DNA of 49,745 nucleotides. Source: Clostridia bacterium. Its GTDB lineage: Bacteria > Bacillota > Clostridia > UBA1381. A program made the position numbers and the translations under genes. The DNA is taken from the NCBI GenBank assembly GCA_900770405.1, contig CAAGKL010000127.1:1-49745 (forward strand), read 5' to 3'. The notes beneath the pieces were generated by a model. The model saw only the letters and a program-made list of their open reading frames with translations, ran no database searches and was not told the origin of the DNA. Shown piece after piece: positions 32,767-41,800 of this stretch (positions are counted from its first letter, which is position 1; every line of letters starts with the position of its first letter).

Positions 32767-32784
32767 TCCGCAGCCGTCTTTTTT
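32751..32784 (+). terminator. Terminator of the 20-kb operon, overlapping the GH20 stop codon
   Basis: CGGCTGCGGA (32751-32760) pairs perfectly with TCCGCAGCCG (32767-32776), followed by TCTTTTTT. The six-base loop GCATAA holds the TAA stop (32764-32766), so the left arm is coding sequence. Confidence 0.95.
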
Positions 32785-32801
32785 GCGCCCGAGACAAAAA
32801 A

Positions 32802-32847
32802 GTTGACAATTATCAAACTTCCATTTAATTATTTTATATGATACAAT
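32802..32847 (+). promoter_or_regulatory. Promoter with upstream dyad for the second ABC operon
   Basis: A 17-base dyad GTTGACAATTATCAAAC (32802-32818) is directly followed by TTCCAT (32819-32824), a 17-base spacer, and extended -10 TATGATACAAT with TACAAT at 32842-32847. The promoter of the PL8 gene (38729-38774) has exactly the same geometry. An alternative reading uses the perfect TTGACA inside the dyad (32803-32808) as -35, but the sequence 17-18 bases on is a poor -10. Confidence 0.6.
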
Positions 32848-32894
32848 TCTATTATAGAGGTAATTATCGGACGCGAATAAAGGAGAATACGACA

Positions 32895-34274
32895 ATGAAA
32901 ATCAAAAGAGTTTTATGTATGGCGACGGCTGCGGCGATAGGCGCATCGCTTGCGGGCTGCGGCGGGAAAACAAACGTTGCGGAGTCGGATGTGACTACAA
33001 TTACGGTATGGACGACAGATTCGCACTCGAAAACGACGATCGAAAGGCTTGTGGACGATTTTAACGAAAACGAGGGCAAGGCAGAGGGCATAAAGATAGA
33101 CTACCAGGTTATCGAGGGCAATGCGTTCAAAAAGAGCCTCGAGCTGGCGCTCCAGACGGGTCAGGGCCCCGACCTCATACCGCCGGCGCTCGGGATTGAA
33201 ACGATGGTTGATAAAGGCTACATAGCGGCTCTGGACGACCTGCCCGGCAGCGCCGATTTCATCGCAAAGTACAAGGATCAGCTTGTTAATAAAAGGCATA
33301 CATACAACGGCAAGATATACGCCGTGCCCAGAATCGTTACGACAAGAGGGCTTATATACAACAAGGATATGTTTAAGGAGGCGGGGATTGTCGATGAAAA
33401 CGGCGAGCCGACACCGCCCGAGACCTTTGACGAGATGAGAGAGTACGCGAAAAAGCTTACCGACAAGTCAAGCAATAAATTCGGCGTGATTTTCCCGATG
33501 AAATGGGATGGCTGGGTAGGCTCGGATATTATATCGATGCTTCAGTCCTCGGTAGGTCACCGCGAATGGGACTTTGCAAATAAGCGCTTTGACTGCAGCG
33601 GTCTTGCGCCGATTATAAATTCCTATATGGGTATGATTGATGACGGGAGCGCATATCCCGGCTCGGAGGGAATTGACAACGATACCGCAAGGGCATATTT
33701 TGCCGAGGGCTTAATCGGTATGAAGATTGCATATTCCTTTGACGTGGGCGTTTTGAACGACCAGTTTCCCGCAAAGTGCGACTGGGGCGTAGCTCCGCTG
33801 CCGGTTATCGACAAGGACAACCGCTATATGCAGATTGAGACCACCCAATCGAGCTTCTTTGTAAATGCCGCATCGGTGGATACAAAGGGCGGGGATAAGC
33901 TGATGAAATGCGTTGAGTGGTTCAGCAGTGATGATTTTATGACGACTATGTATAAAGAGGGGCTTGCAATCCCGGCGGATTATGAGCTGATAAAGGATAT
34001 AGAGCCGGACAGCGGCAAAAAGGGCTGGAAGGAATTTGCGGGTATGCAGCAGATAAGCAACGCCTCAAAGCCGCACCCGTCGGTCGATATGACGGGCTAT
34101 GCGTTGCTTTCCGACCGCATCAAAAATGACGTTCTCTCGGGAAATGTTTCCGCGGAGGATATGCTCAGGCAATATGACGAGGACGCGATGAAGGCTGCCG
34201 AGAAGTATTATGAGCAGCATACGGAGGAGTCCTTGGACGACTATGCCGACCCGACGTGGGATTTAAGAAGGTAA
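32895..34274 (+). CDS. Lipoprotein sugar-binding protein (family 1, UgpB/MalE type)
   Basis: This is 459 residues from ATG 32895, chosen over an upstream in-frame ATG at 32838 because AAGGAG lies just before it and a lipoprotein signal peptide begins there. The lipobox is LAGC with Cys22. The fold motifs fit family 1 binding proteins: TTITVWTTDSHSKTTIERLVDDFN at the start, the LQTGQGPDL loop, YAVPRIVTTRGLIYNKDMFKEAG, and a Trp-rich central part. It should capture mono- or oligosaccharides for the two permeases that follow after 9 and 30 bases. The promoter upstream shares its architecture with the PL8 gene, suggesting joint control with the lyase. Confidence 0.93.
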   Translation: MKIKRVLCMATAAAIGASLAGCGGKTNVAESDVTTITVWTTDSHSKTTIERLVDDFNENEGKAEGIKIDYQVIEGNAFKKSLELALQTGQGPDLIPPALGIETMVDKGYIAALDDLPGSADFIAKYKDQLVNKRHTYNGKIYAVPRIVTTRGLIYNKDMFKEAGIVDENGEPTPPETFDEMREYAKKLTDKSSNKFGVIFPMKWDGWVGSDIISMLQSSVGHREWDFANKRFDCSGLAPIINSYMGMIDDGSAYPGSEGIDNDTARAYFAEGLIGMKIAYSFDVGVLNDQFPAKCDWGVAPLPVIDKDNRYMQIETTQSSFFVNAASVDTKGGDKLMKCVEWFSSDDFMTTMYKEGLAIPADYELIKDIEPDSGKKGWKEFAGMQQISNASKPHPSVDMTGYALLSDRIKNDVLSGNVSAEDMLRQYDEDAMKAAEKYYEQHTEESLDDYADPTWDLRR

Positions 34275-34283
34275 GGTACGCGT

Positions 34284-35231
34284 ATGTTTTCAAAAGATGC
34301 TAAAACGACCGTGGGAATAAGGACAAAGCAGAAATTTGTGGGCTCGGAGCAATTCTGGTGCTATTTAATGCTTGCCATTCCGGTTATGGGCTTTCTGGTT
34401 TTGCAGGTGTACCCGATTTTGTGGACATTTAAATGGTCGTTCTTTTCCTATTACGGAGTTGAGCAAACCGCGCGGTTTATAGGGCTGGACAATTTTAAAA
34501 CCTTTTTCACGCAGGACTTTACCTACTGGAAGGCGTGGGGCAACACGCTGCTGTTCGCGGTCATAAAAATGCCGATAGAGCTGAGCCTTGCGATGCTGCT
34601 TGCGCTTATACTGAACAAAAAGCTGCGGGGGACGGGATTGTTCCAGGCAATCTATTTCCTGCCGCATATCATAAGCACGGCGATAATCGGGCTTATACTG
34701 TCGAGTATGTTCAGCTATAGCGGAATAATCAACAATATACTTGTAAAAATCGGGCTGATAAGCGAGAATATGGACTGGTTTGCGACAAAGGGAAGCGCCG
34801 TCGCGATGATAGTCGCGGGAAGCATATGGTCCACCTTCGGTGTTAATGTTATGTACCTGCTGGCGGCGCTTGCCACGGTGCCGGAGGACGTGTACGAGAG
34901 CGCGTCCATCGACGGCGCATCGAGCGCAAGAAAATTTTTCAGCATAACGCTCCCGCTTATCGCGCCGGTGTTTCAGACGATTCTCCTGCTTTCGCTGCTC
35001 GGCTCGCTGAGTATAAACGAGTATATTCTGGTGCTCACAAACGGCGGCCCGCACGGGCAGACTCATTCGGTTATGTCGTATCTGTATACCAAGTTTGTGC
35101 CCGGCTTTGCCGAAACCGCGTCCCCGCAGCTCGGCTACGGCTGCGCTATGTCGCTGATAACGACGTTTATTATTGCCGGAGTTGCGCTGGTGTACAATAA
35201 GTTCAGCAACAAGATGAAAAACCTATACTGA
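34284..35231 (+). CDS. CUT1 sugar ABC transporter permease (UgpA/MalF type)
   Basis: This is 315 residues with six hydrophobic segments. FWCYLMLAIPVMGFLVLQVYPILWTF is the first, and GLDNFKTFF is the conserved periplasmic-side motif of UgpA/LacF permeases. The EAA loop reads YESASIDGASSARKFFSITLP, with Ser replacing the first Ala of EAA, which is common in this family. It is preceded by AAGGTAAGG as a modest ribosome binding site, 9 bases after the binding-protein gene. It works with the neighbouring genes; no ATPase is present. Confidence 0.93.
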   Translation: MFSKDAKTTVGIRTKQKFVGSEQFWCYLMLAIPVMGFLVLQVYPILWTFKWSFFSYYGVEQTARFIGLDNFKTFFTQDFTYWKAWGNTLLFAVIKMPIELSLAMLLALILNKKLRGTGLFQAIYFLPHIISTAIIGLILSSMFSYSGIINNILVKIGLISENMDWFATKGSAVAMIVAGSIWSTFGVNVMYLLAALATVPEDVYESASIDGASSARKFFSITLPLIAPVFQTILLLSLLGSLSINEYILVLTNGGPHGQTHSVMSYLYTKFVPGFAETASPQLGYGCAMSLITTFIIAGVALVYNKFSNKMKNLY

Positions 35232-35261
35232 GCGGCGGACAAAGGAGATGACAATTATAAT

Positions 35262-36113
35262 ATGCTAAAAAGGAAAACAGCAATAAACGGTATCTTATAT
35301 ATGTTCCTTGTCGCCGTGCTGATTGTAACGGTTTTCCCGATTATTTATACGATTTCGGCATCGTTTAAGAGCAACACCGAAATTCTTATAAATCCGGGGC
35401 GAATGTTCCCGAAAAATCCGACAGCAGACAACTATGTTATGGCGTGGGGGTCGGAGGCGTTCAATGTGCCGATACTCCTGAAAAACAGTATTATATACAC
35501 GGTGGTCAATATGCTCTCGACGCTGTTTGTTTCGTCGATGGCGGGGTATGTTTTTGCAAGAGGGCATTTTAAGCTTAAAAAGCTGATATTTTACTGCTTC
35601 ACCTCGCTGATGTTTATTAAGACGGGCGGAATAACGATATACGCAACGTTTAAGGTGCTTTCGGGAATACATCTGGACAGGTCGCTCTACGCGCTGATGC
35701 TTGTGCATTTGTTCGGCGTGCCGGTCATTAATATTTACCTTATAAAGGGCAATATCGAGACATTGCCGATAGCGATAGACGAGGCGGCGAAAATTGACGG
35801 CTGCTCCTTCCCGGGGATATTTTTGAGGGTTATTCTGCCGCTTTTAAAGCCGATTCTGGCGACGGTTGCGATTCTGAGCTTTAACAGCTCGTGGAACGAT
35901 TATCTGATGCCGAATATTTTCACGCTGACAAACCCAATGCAGAGGACGCTTATTGTGGGACTTATGGCGCTGAAATCCTCGGGTGAGTCGGCGTCGGCGT
36001 GGAATCTGATGCTTGCCGGAGCGACAATAGCCTTGATTCCGATACTTGTGGTTTTCGCATTTTTGAACAAATATTTTGTAAAGGGTATAGCGAACGGCGC
36101 TGTCAAAGGCTAA
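35262..36113 (+). CDS. CUT1 sugar ABC transporter permease (UgpE/MalG type)
   Basis: This is 283 residues with six hydrophobic segments and an intact EAA loop, IDEAAKIDGCSFPGIFLRVILP. NSSWNDYLMPNIF is the typical MalG-family periplasmic motif, and the end NKYFVKGIANGAVKG is standard. AAAGGAG lies about 14 bases upstream of ATG, a long spacing. It is the last gene of the second importer operon, followed by a terminator 38 bases later. Confidence 0.93.
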   Translation: MLKRKTAINGILYMFLVAVLIVTVFPIIYTISASFKSNTEILINPGRMFPKNPTADNYVMAWGSEAFNVPILLKNSIIYTVVNMLSTLFVSSMAGYVFARGHFKLKKLIFYCFTSLMFIKTGGITIYATFKVLSGIHLDRSLYALMLVHLFGVPVINIYLIKGNIETLPIAIDEAAKIDGCSFPGIFLRVILPLLKPILATVAILSFNSSWNDYLMPNIFTLTNPMQRTLIVGLMALKSSGESASAWNLMLAGATIALIPILVVFAFLNKYFVKGIANGAVKG

Positions 36114-36150
36114 GCAGGGCTGTAGCAAAATGCACAGACCGCATAAAAAG

Positions 36151-36185
36151 AGAAATTCGTTTTGTAAAACAAATTTCTTTTTTTT
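36151..36185 (+). terminator. Terminator of the second ABC operon (possibly bidirectional)
   Basis: AGAAATT (36151-36157) and GTTTT (36159-36163) pair with AAAAC (36166-36170) and AATTTCT (36172-36178), with single mismatched bases between the two parts, followed by a T-run (36178-36185). On the minus strand the same hairpin is followed by CTTTTT, so it may also stop transcripts coming from the two-component system. Confidence 0.85.
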
Positions 36186-36432
36186 ATGCTCTGAACAAAC
36201 TTCGCCGCTCGAACGTCGGAACAAGCTGCATATAATTCGTCGCAAATTAAAATTTCCGCCGGATTTATTGCGCTGTTCCTCCTTTTTCCCAAAAACCTTT
36301 GGCTTTTGGGAACCCTCGGTATGTACGCCTTCGGGCAACCCAAAGCAAGGAAAATCCTTGCTTTGGCTCAGTTTGTCCGCATCTAGCACTATTTTTCTGC
36401 AGCCCCCAAAGGCGGCGTAACACTGCCCCCCA
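36186..36432. repeat. Gene-free structured intergenic element, candidate dispersed repeat
   Basis: About 250 bases between convergent operons have no credible gene. They hold two clear palindromes: TTCCCAAAA/TTTTGGGAA with CC/GG inside (36286-36312), and a perfect 12-bp pair CCAAAGCAAGGA/TCCTTGCTTTGG with loop AAA (36340-36366). Short reading frames through it exist on both strands with no ribosome binding site. From memory, similar frames turn up as spurious small proteins in Clostridia, which suggests a multicopy intergenic repeat; I cannot verify this here. Confidence 0.45.
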
Positions 36433-37113
36433 TTATAAATCCGGGAACAGGTCAAATATCTTCATTTCGCGCAGGCTCTCGATAAGCTCGCGCATACTTG
36501 TCACTCCGAATTTCCGCAGGATTCTCGACCCCATCGAACGGACTGTGGTATTCTCGGTGGTGCGCATTTTCGCAATATCATTGTAGGTCAGCCCGTCATA
36601 GAGCGCCTTTAGCACCTCAAGCTCGGTCGCGGACAGCGTTATCATACGGCTGAACGCAAACATAAGGCTCTTGTGCGCCGTGGCGAGGGTCTGCGTTTTC
36701 TGCTTGAACGCGTTAAAAATTTCCGGCTTTATTGTGTTCTCGTTGTTATACACGGCTCTTATTTTGGAGAACAGCTCCTCGTTCGAGCAGGTTTTCTCAA
36801 CATAATCCGCCGCGCCGATGGAGAGCGAATTAAAAATATACGTGCTGTCAACGTAGTTTGTGAGCATAATAATTTTCGTGTCGGGCGCTGCCTCGAGCAG
36901 CTGCGGGAGAATATCTATACCCGAATTGCGGTTCTCCATCTGAATATCCAGAAGAAGAACGTCGGGACGGGTATTTTGCACCAGCTCCACGCAGGCGCCG
37001 GAGTCGGTGGTATATCCCACAAATTCCATATCCTCAACGTATTTCAGCTGATTTTTTATGTTGACGCACAGACATTCCGTGTCGTCGCACATCGCAACCC
37101 TTATATTATTCAT
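36433..37113 (-). CDS. Response regulator, REC plus LuxR/NarL-type DNA-binding domain
   Basis: This is 226 residues starting at 37113 with AGGAG upstream. The receiver domain (about 1-125) has the acidic pair D10-D11, phospho-acceptor D56 in VLLLDIQM, T85 in IIMLTNY and K107 in YVEKTC, so all key residues are present. The C-terminal domain (about 160-222) is a LuxR/NarL helix-turn-helix: LSATELEVLKALYDGLTYND and RILRKFGVTSMRELIE. Regulators of this type bind short dyads as dimers. Its start overlaps the end of the kinase gene by 8 bases, so the two are translated together. Both flanking operons have a matching dyad at their promoters, making them its likely targets; that link is inference. 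Confidence 0.95.
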   Translation of the reverse strand: MNNIRVAMCDDTECLCVNIKNQLKYVEDMEFVGYTTDSGACVELVQNTRPDVLLLDIQMENRNSGIDILPQLLEAAPDTKIIMLTNYVDSTYIFNSLSIGAADYVEKTCSNEELFSKIRAVYNNENTIKPEIFNAFKQKTQTLATAHKSLMFAFSRMITLSATELEVLKALYDGLTYNDIAKMRTTENTTVRSMGSRILRKFGVTSMRELIESLREMKIFDLFPDL

Positions 37114-38605
37114 TGCTGTAGCTCCTTTCTGACGAAACAGGCATTGTTATCCGAAAAGTGGTGTACTTGCCGGGGACGCTTAAAACCGCAATCCGTCCGC
37201 GGTATATTTTAATGATTTTTTTGACATAGTTTAATCCTATTCCGTAATTTGCGGTTTTGGATTTGGTGGAATAAAACGGCTCGAATATGTGCTTCAGGTT
37301 CTTGCGCGGAATACCGCAGCCGTTGTCGGTTATCTCGATCATACAGGATTTATCCATAAGCCCGAGCGTGATGGTTATTTCGGGAGAGTCGGTATCGTAA
37401 TTTTCAAAGCTTTCTATCGAATTATTTATAATATTGGCAAACGCCTCGGTAATTATGTACTTGTTGCCGTAGGTGATTATATGCTCGGTTATGTAATTTT
37501 TAGTCACCGTAACCTTGGAATATGCCTTGACCTTTTCCAGCGCCTTATCCATACATTCGGCAATGTCTATATTTGACGCAATGGCTTCGCCGCTCGAAAA
37601 AGCGTTCACATTGTGCTCCACGCGCTCGAGATGCTTCATCGTCATTTCTATGCCGTCATCGGCGTATTCGACAATCGATGCGTAATCTCCGGCGAGCATA
37701 GCCGCTTTTATAAGCTCAAACTGCTGCTTTGAGCCACAGATCATATTTTTATACATATGCAGATTGATACAGATATTGTCGTTCATCTGCTGCGCGTTCT
37801 CGCGTATGGCTTTGTTTTTGGTGTATTCAAAGCTGAAAAAGCCGAGCGGTTTGCACAGTATAAGCAGGAACAGCCAGGGAATGAGGACAATAAAGGTAAT
37901 CATCGGTATAATCAGATAGCTGGAAACCGTTATGTCGTCAATCGGAATACCTGCCGGGGTCACGTTGCAGAAGAGCAGACTTCTGAACGTGCCGAATATA
38001 AAGTTGAAACAGAAGTAGAGGTATATTATCGCTATGCACAGCGCAAATACCAGACAGTCGCACTTTTCTGCCTTAAAGACGGCGCTTTTGTAGACCTTTA
38101 CAAGACAGAGCGCGGGGAGTGCGGCATAAAAAATAAGTATCGCAATGCAGACGCCGTGGAGAAGTGTCAGTATGTTTATACCGCCGCCCGACGTGTGCTG
38201 ATACACATACGCGCGTCTTACCGTCTCGGGCGAGGTGAAAAGCAAAAACAGCACCATAGGAATACACAAAAGCAATGCGGTTTTAAGCTTTACTTTTGCG
38301 ATGCTTTTTGCAATGCACACAGGCGGAATCATAAATAACGCAAACCCGAGATTGTAATACTGGGTAATGCGCGAAAAGGACAGCGGCAGCCGAGATAAAT
38401 GCAGGTATAAAATATAGTCAATCCTGAGCGGAAACGTGTAATAGTGTAGCTTTGACAGGTACAAAAGACCGATAAAAAGCAGAAATGTGATTACCGTAAG
38501 ATAGAGCGAAATAATCGCGGCGTATTTGTTTTTTATGTTAAACAGCATAAATATGGCTATGATTACAATTAGTGCGATAAGATTGACAAACATACAAATC
38601 ACCAT
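37106..38605 (-). CDS. Sensor histidine kinase with multi-pass membrane domain
   Basis: This is 499 residues. The first about 255 contain roughly seven or eight hydrophobic segments and no large outside domain, so sensing is probably within or at the membrane. The dimerisation part holds NLHMYKN with His283 as the likely phosphorylation site, an unusual H-box (H-x-Y-K-N). The ATPase domain is complete: N-box FANIINNSIES (N394/N395), G1 DNGCGIP (about 427-433), F-box HIFEPFYSTK, and G2 YGIGLNYVKK (about 454). ATG 38605 has GGAAAGG very close (2 bases), while ATG 38593 would have a 14-base spacing; the start is therefore uncertain by four residues. It is divergent from the PL8 gene and upstream of its response regulator. 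Confidence 0.93.
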   Translation of the reverse strand: MVICMFVNLIALIVIIAIFMLFNIKNKYAAIISLYLTVITFLLFIGLLYLSKLHYYTFPLRIDYILYLHLSRLPLSFSRITQYYNLGFALFMIPPVCIAKSIAKVKLKTALLLCIPMVLFLLFTSPETVRRAYVYQHTSGGGINILTLLHGVCIAILIFYAALPALCLVKVYKSAVFKAEKCDCLVFALCIAIIYLYFCFNFIFGTFRSLLFCNVTPAGIPIDDITVSSYLIIPMITFIVLIPWLFLLILCKPLGFFSFEYTKNKAIRENAQQMNDNICINLHMYKNMICGSKQQFELIKAAMLAGDYASIVEYADDGIEMTMKHLERVEHNVNAFSSGEAIASNIDIAECMDKALEKVKAYSKVTVTKNYITEHIITYGNKYIITEAFANIINNSIESFENYDTDSPEITITLGLMDKSCMIEITDNGCGIPRKNLKHIFEPFYSTKSKTANYGIGLNYVKKIIKIYRGRIAVLSVPGKYTTFRITMPVSSERSYSNE

Positions 38606-38631
38606 AGCCTTTCCGCTTAAATGTTGATTTC

Positions 38632-38660
38632 ATTATATCATATGGCTGTGGGAAAAGCAA
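38632..38660 (-). promoter_or_regulatory. Promoter of the two-component system
   Basis: On the minus strand TTGCTT (38660-38655), a 17-base spacer and a perfect TATAAT (38637-38632) lie just upstream of the kinase start, giving a leader of about 20 bases. Confidence 0.75.
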
Positions 38661-38728
38661 GACGCAAACGCGGAGGGTAATATTGCCAAGAGCCGCAAAA
38701 CGGCATAAATACGCGGTTTTCGGAAAAT

Positions 38729-38774
38729 GTTTGAAAAATTCAAACTTCAAATCGGCTTGTAAGTATGGTAGAAT
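38729..38774 (+). promoter_or_regulatory. Promoter with perfect dyad upstream of the PL8 gene
   Basis: GTTTGAAAAATTCAAAC (38729-38745) is a perfect inverted repeat with 7-bp arms. It is followed directly by TTCAAA (38746-38751), a 17-base spacer, and extended -10 TATGGTAGAAT with TAGAAT at 38769-38774. It has the same layout as the promoter at 32802-32847, with TCAAACTTC identical in both. This fits an operator for a dimeric activator touching RNA polymerase at -35. Confidence 0.65.
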
Positions 38775-38822
38775 GATAATGAAATTTAAGTATGCGATTT
38801 TTTTACGGGAGGGGTAACTGTT

Positions 38823-41800
38823 ATGGTTTTTAATCGGAAGAAATGTGCGGCAGTTATATCGGCGGCAGCGTTCGTCCTCAATATATTCAGCGCGTTCGCC
38901 GCGTGGGACGGCTACATCGGAGAGGACGAGACGACGGTGTCGCTGGTGGATTTTAACAATATTTTCGATGTCCGCGCAACCAAGGGCAGCGCGGAGCAGG
39001 TTCACACCCTCGATAAAAAACTGTATTCCGTCGGCTGGCAGAATATGAGCTCGCCCAACGCGCTTTACTTTACGAATATTCCGTCCGACTGGTCGGAATT
39101 TGAGCGGCTGGACTTTATGATTTATTCGGAAAAGGCGACCGCGGACAATCAAATGGTGGTGCTTGTCGAAACCAAGCGCGGGACGGAAAATGTGTTCCGG
39201 TATTGCTATACCAAAGTTGACCTGAACTGGGAGGGCTGGAAAAATGTGTCAATATCGCTGGCGAATATGATAAGGACAAGAGAGCCCGATATGAGCAAGG
39301 TCACGCAGGTGAGGCTCACAACAAACGGATGGGATACGAATCCCAACGGCTGTGAGGCAAGCGTGTATATTGCGCGCGCGACCGTCGGGAAGTCGGACGG
39401 GACGAGCCTTCGGACGCTCTACGATGCCGAAACGATAGAAAAAGCGTATGCCGCAATAGAGGGCGGCGCGGCGGCTTACGCCGGGAGCTGCGGCGTTGTT
39501 ACGACCGGCGGCGAGGTGCGGAAAATCAGCGCCGCCGCCGAAACAGTCGCAGGTACGGTTATGGCGCCGTCCGAATTTTTTGAAGCATATATGGGCGCGG
39601 AAATCGGCACAGCCGACGGCGGCTACAGTATAAAGCTCGGCGAAAAGACCCTTGAGGGAAAGCTTGATGACACTGCATATACAATAGACGGCGTATCGGG
39701 CAGCTTCGCCGCCGCGCCGCGGATAATAGGCGATACGGCATACTTCCCGGCAGCGCAGACGGCAAGGGCGCTCGGGTGGTACGCGGCGGAGGACAGGTCG
39801 CTTGCGGCGATAAGCCCGACCGACGGCGTTTGTGCATTAAACCGGGTGTTCGGCGTGAACGAGCTCTCGGAGATAATCGCATACACCGCAGCGCACTCAT
39901 CTCCCGAGGAGGGCAGCCTGACCGCCGACGCCTGCACGGCGGTAAAGGATAAGTGGCGTTATGAGCTTGTCGGGAGCGAAGAGGATAACGATATGACAAA
40001 TCCGTATATTGCCGAGAAGATTAACAGTGTAAACGTTGCCGCGCAGAGCGTGTGGAATACGCTGATTAAGGAGGACGGACAGACCGAGCTGTTTGCCGGT
40101 GACAATACGGTCACCACGGCTGATATGACGGCGGTGTACAGAAAACTGTATTCGATGGTTCTCGGCTACGGCACGCCGGGCGCGGGACTTTATCACAATG
40201 ATGAGCTGAAGAACGATATTCTCTATGCCATTGAATGGCTGTACCGAAACAGGTACGGAGAGGCGGAGATGAACGGCACGGGCTGGCATTCGACGAGCGG
40301 ATATAACTGGTGGGACTGGAAAATAGGCTCGCCGATTAACCTTGTCAAGAGTCTTTTGATTATGGAGGACGACCTGACGGCGGCAGAGATAAAGGACTAT
40401 CTCGCGCTTTTTGACAAGCTTGTGCCCGTTCCCTACGGCACGGGTTCGAACGCACTCAATACGGCGCAGCTTGCGATAGGCTCGGCGCTTTTGCAGAATG
40501 ACGGCGAGAAGGTCATAAAAATGCAGACTGCCGTCGAGGACGTATATTTGTACGTCGATAACGGAAGAAACCGCGGCGAGGGCTTTTACACCGACGGCTC
40601 GTATGTGTTCCACGGCTCGCACCCGATGAACGGAACCTATGGCCTGGAGCAGTTCCAGCTCACCGGGCCGTTCGTGGCGATGTTTGCGGGTACGCCGTTT
40701 GAAATCACCACTCCACAGGTCGATAATGTGACGCAATGGGTTTTTGACGCATTCAATCCGCTTGTTTACCGCGGCGCGATGTTCAGAATGGTTAAGGGCA
40801 GGTATCCGCGCGGAATGCACACTACCGGGAAAAATTATTTGAGTGCGGTGCTTGACGCTATGGACGTATTTTCCGCAGATGACCAAAAAACGCTCAAATC
40901 CCTGATAAAGGCGCAGGTTTTAGAGGACACGGGCGTGAATTTCTATACCGCGCTAACGCTGCCGCAGGTTTTAAAGCTTGTGAAAATTATGAACGACGAA
41001 AGCATTGCGGCGGACGCGGGCAAGTATATGAACCACGTATATAATAACGAGGATAAGGTTGTGCATCAGCGCGGGAATTTTGCGCTCGGGCTGTCGATGT
41101 CCTCGGAGCGTATATTCGGCTGGGAAAGCATCAATATGTGCAATATGAACGGCTGGTATCTCGGCGACGGTATGACCGAATATTATACAGCCGACAACCC
41201 CGAGCAGTCCTCCGACGCGTACTGGGATTACGTAAATCCGTACAGACTTCCCGGAACTACCGTCGATACGCGCGAGAGAAAGACGGCGAGCATAGCGGGC
41301 GGAAATGAGTATTTAAGCAGCAAGGATTTTGTGGGAGCGGTAAGCCTTGACGAAACCTACGGTGCGGCGGCGATGGATTTGGAATCCTATCACTTCGACG
41401 CGGATTACGGCACGGACAAGGGCGAATACGGCGGACCTGCTCCGGCGCGCGACTGCAATCTTGAGGCAAAAAAAGCTTGGTTTATGTTCGATGACGAGGT
41501 TGTGTGCCTCGGGAGCGATATAACCGCAAGCAATGACGCGGAGGTTATTACCGTGGTGGATAACAAGCTTGCGAAAAACATAAAAAAGCTGAGCGACGCG
41601 GAGGAAACGGCGGCGTATGAAATTGTCGGCGCACAGGCGAGCGATACTCCCGAGGAGGAGAACATCGCGGCAAACACAATTGACGGTGATTATACGACAA
41701 AGTGGGCAGCCGAGAAGGGCGCGACGATAACCTGGGATCTTGGCGCGGAAAAGGAGCTTGGCTTTATAGCCCTTTCCTTCCTCAACGGAACAAAGCGTGT

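Noticed and set aside
32803..32832. Perfect TTGACA at 32803 as the main -35 of the second importer
   Set aside because: The hexamers 17-18 bp on (TAATTA, AATTAT) are poor, while the alternative set matches the PL8 promoter exactly; kept only as a secondary possibility.
36130..36420. Short frames on both strands in the 36.1-36.4 kb gap
   Set aside because: They have no ribosome binding site and overlap terminators and palindromes; they look like translated intergenic repeat.
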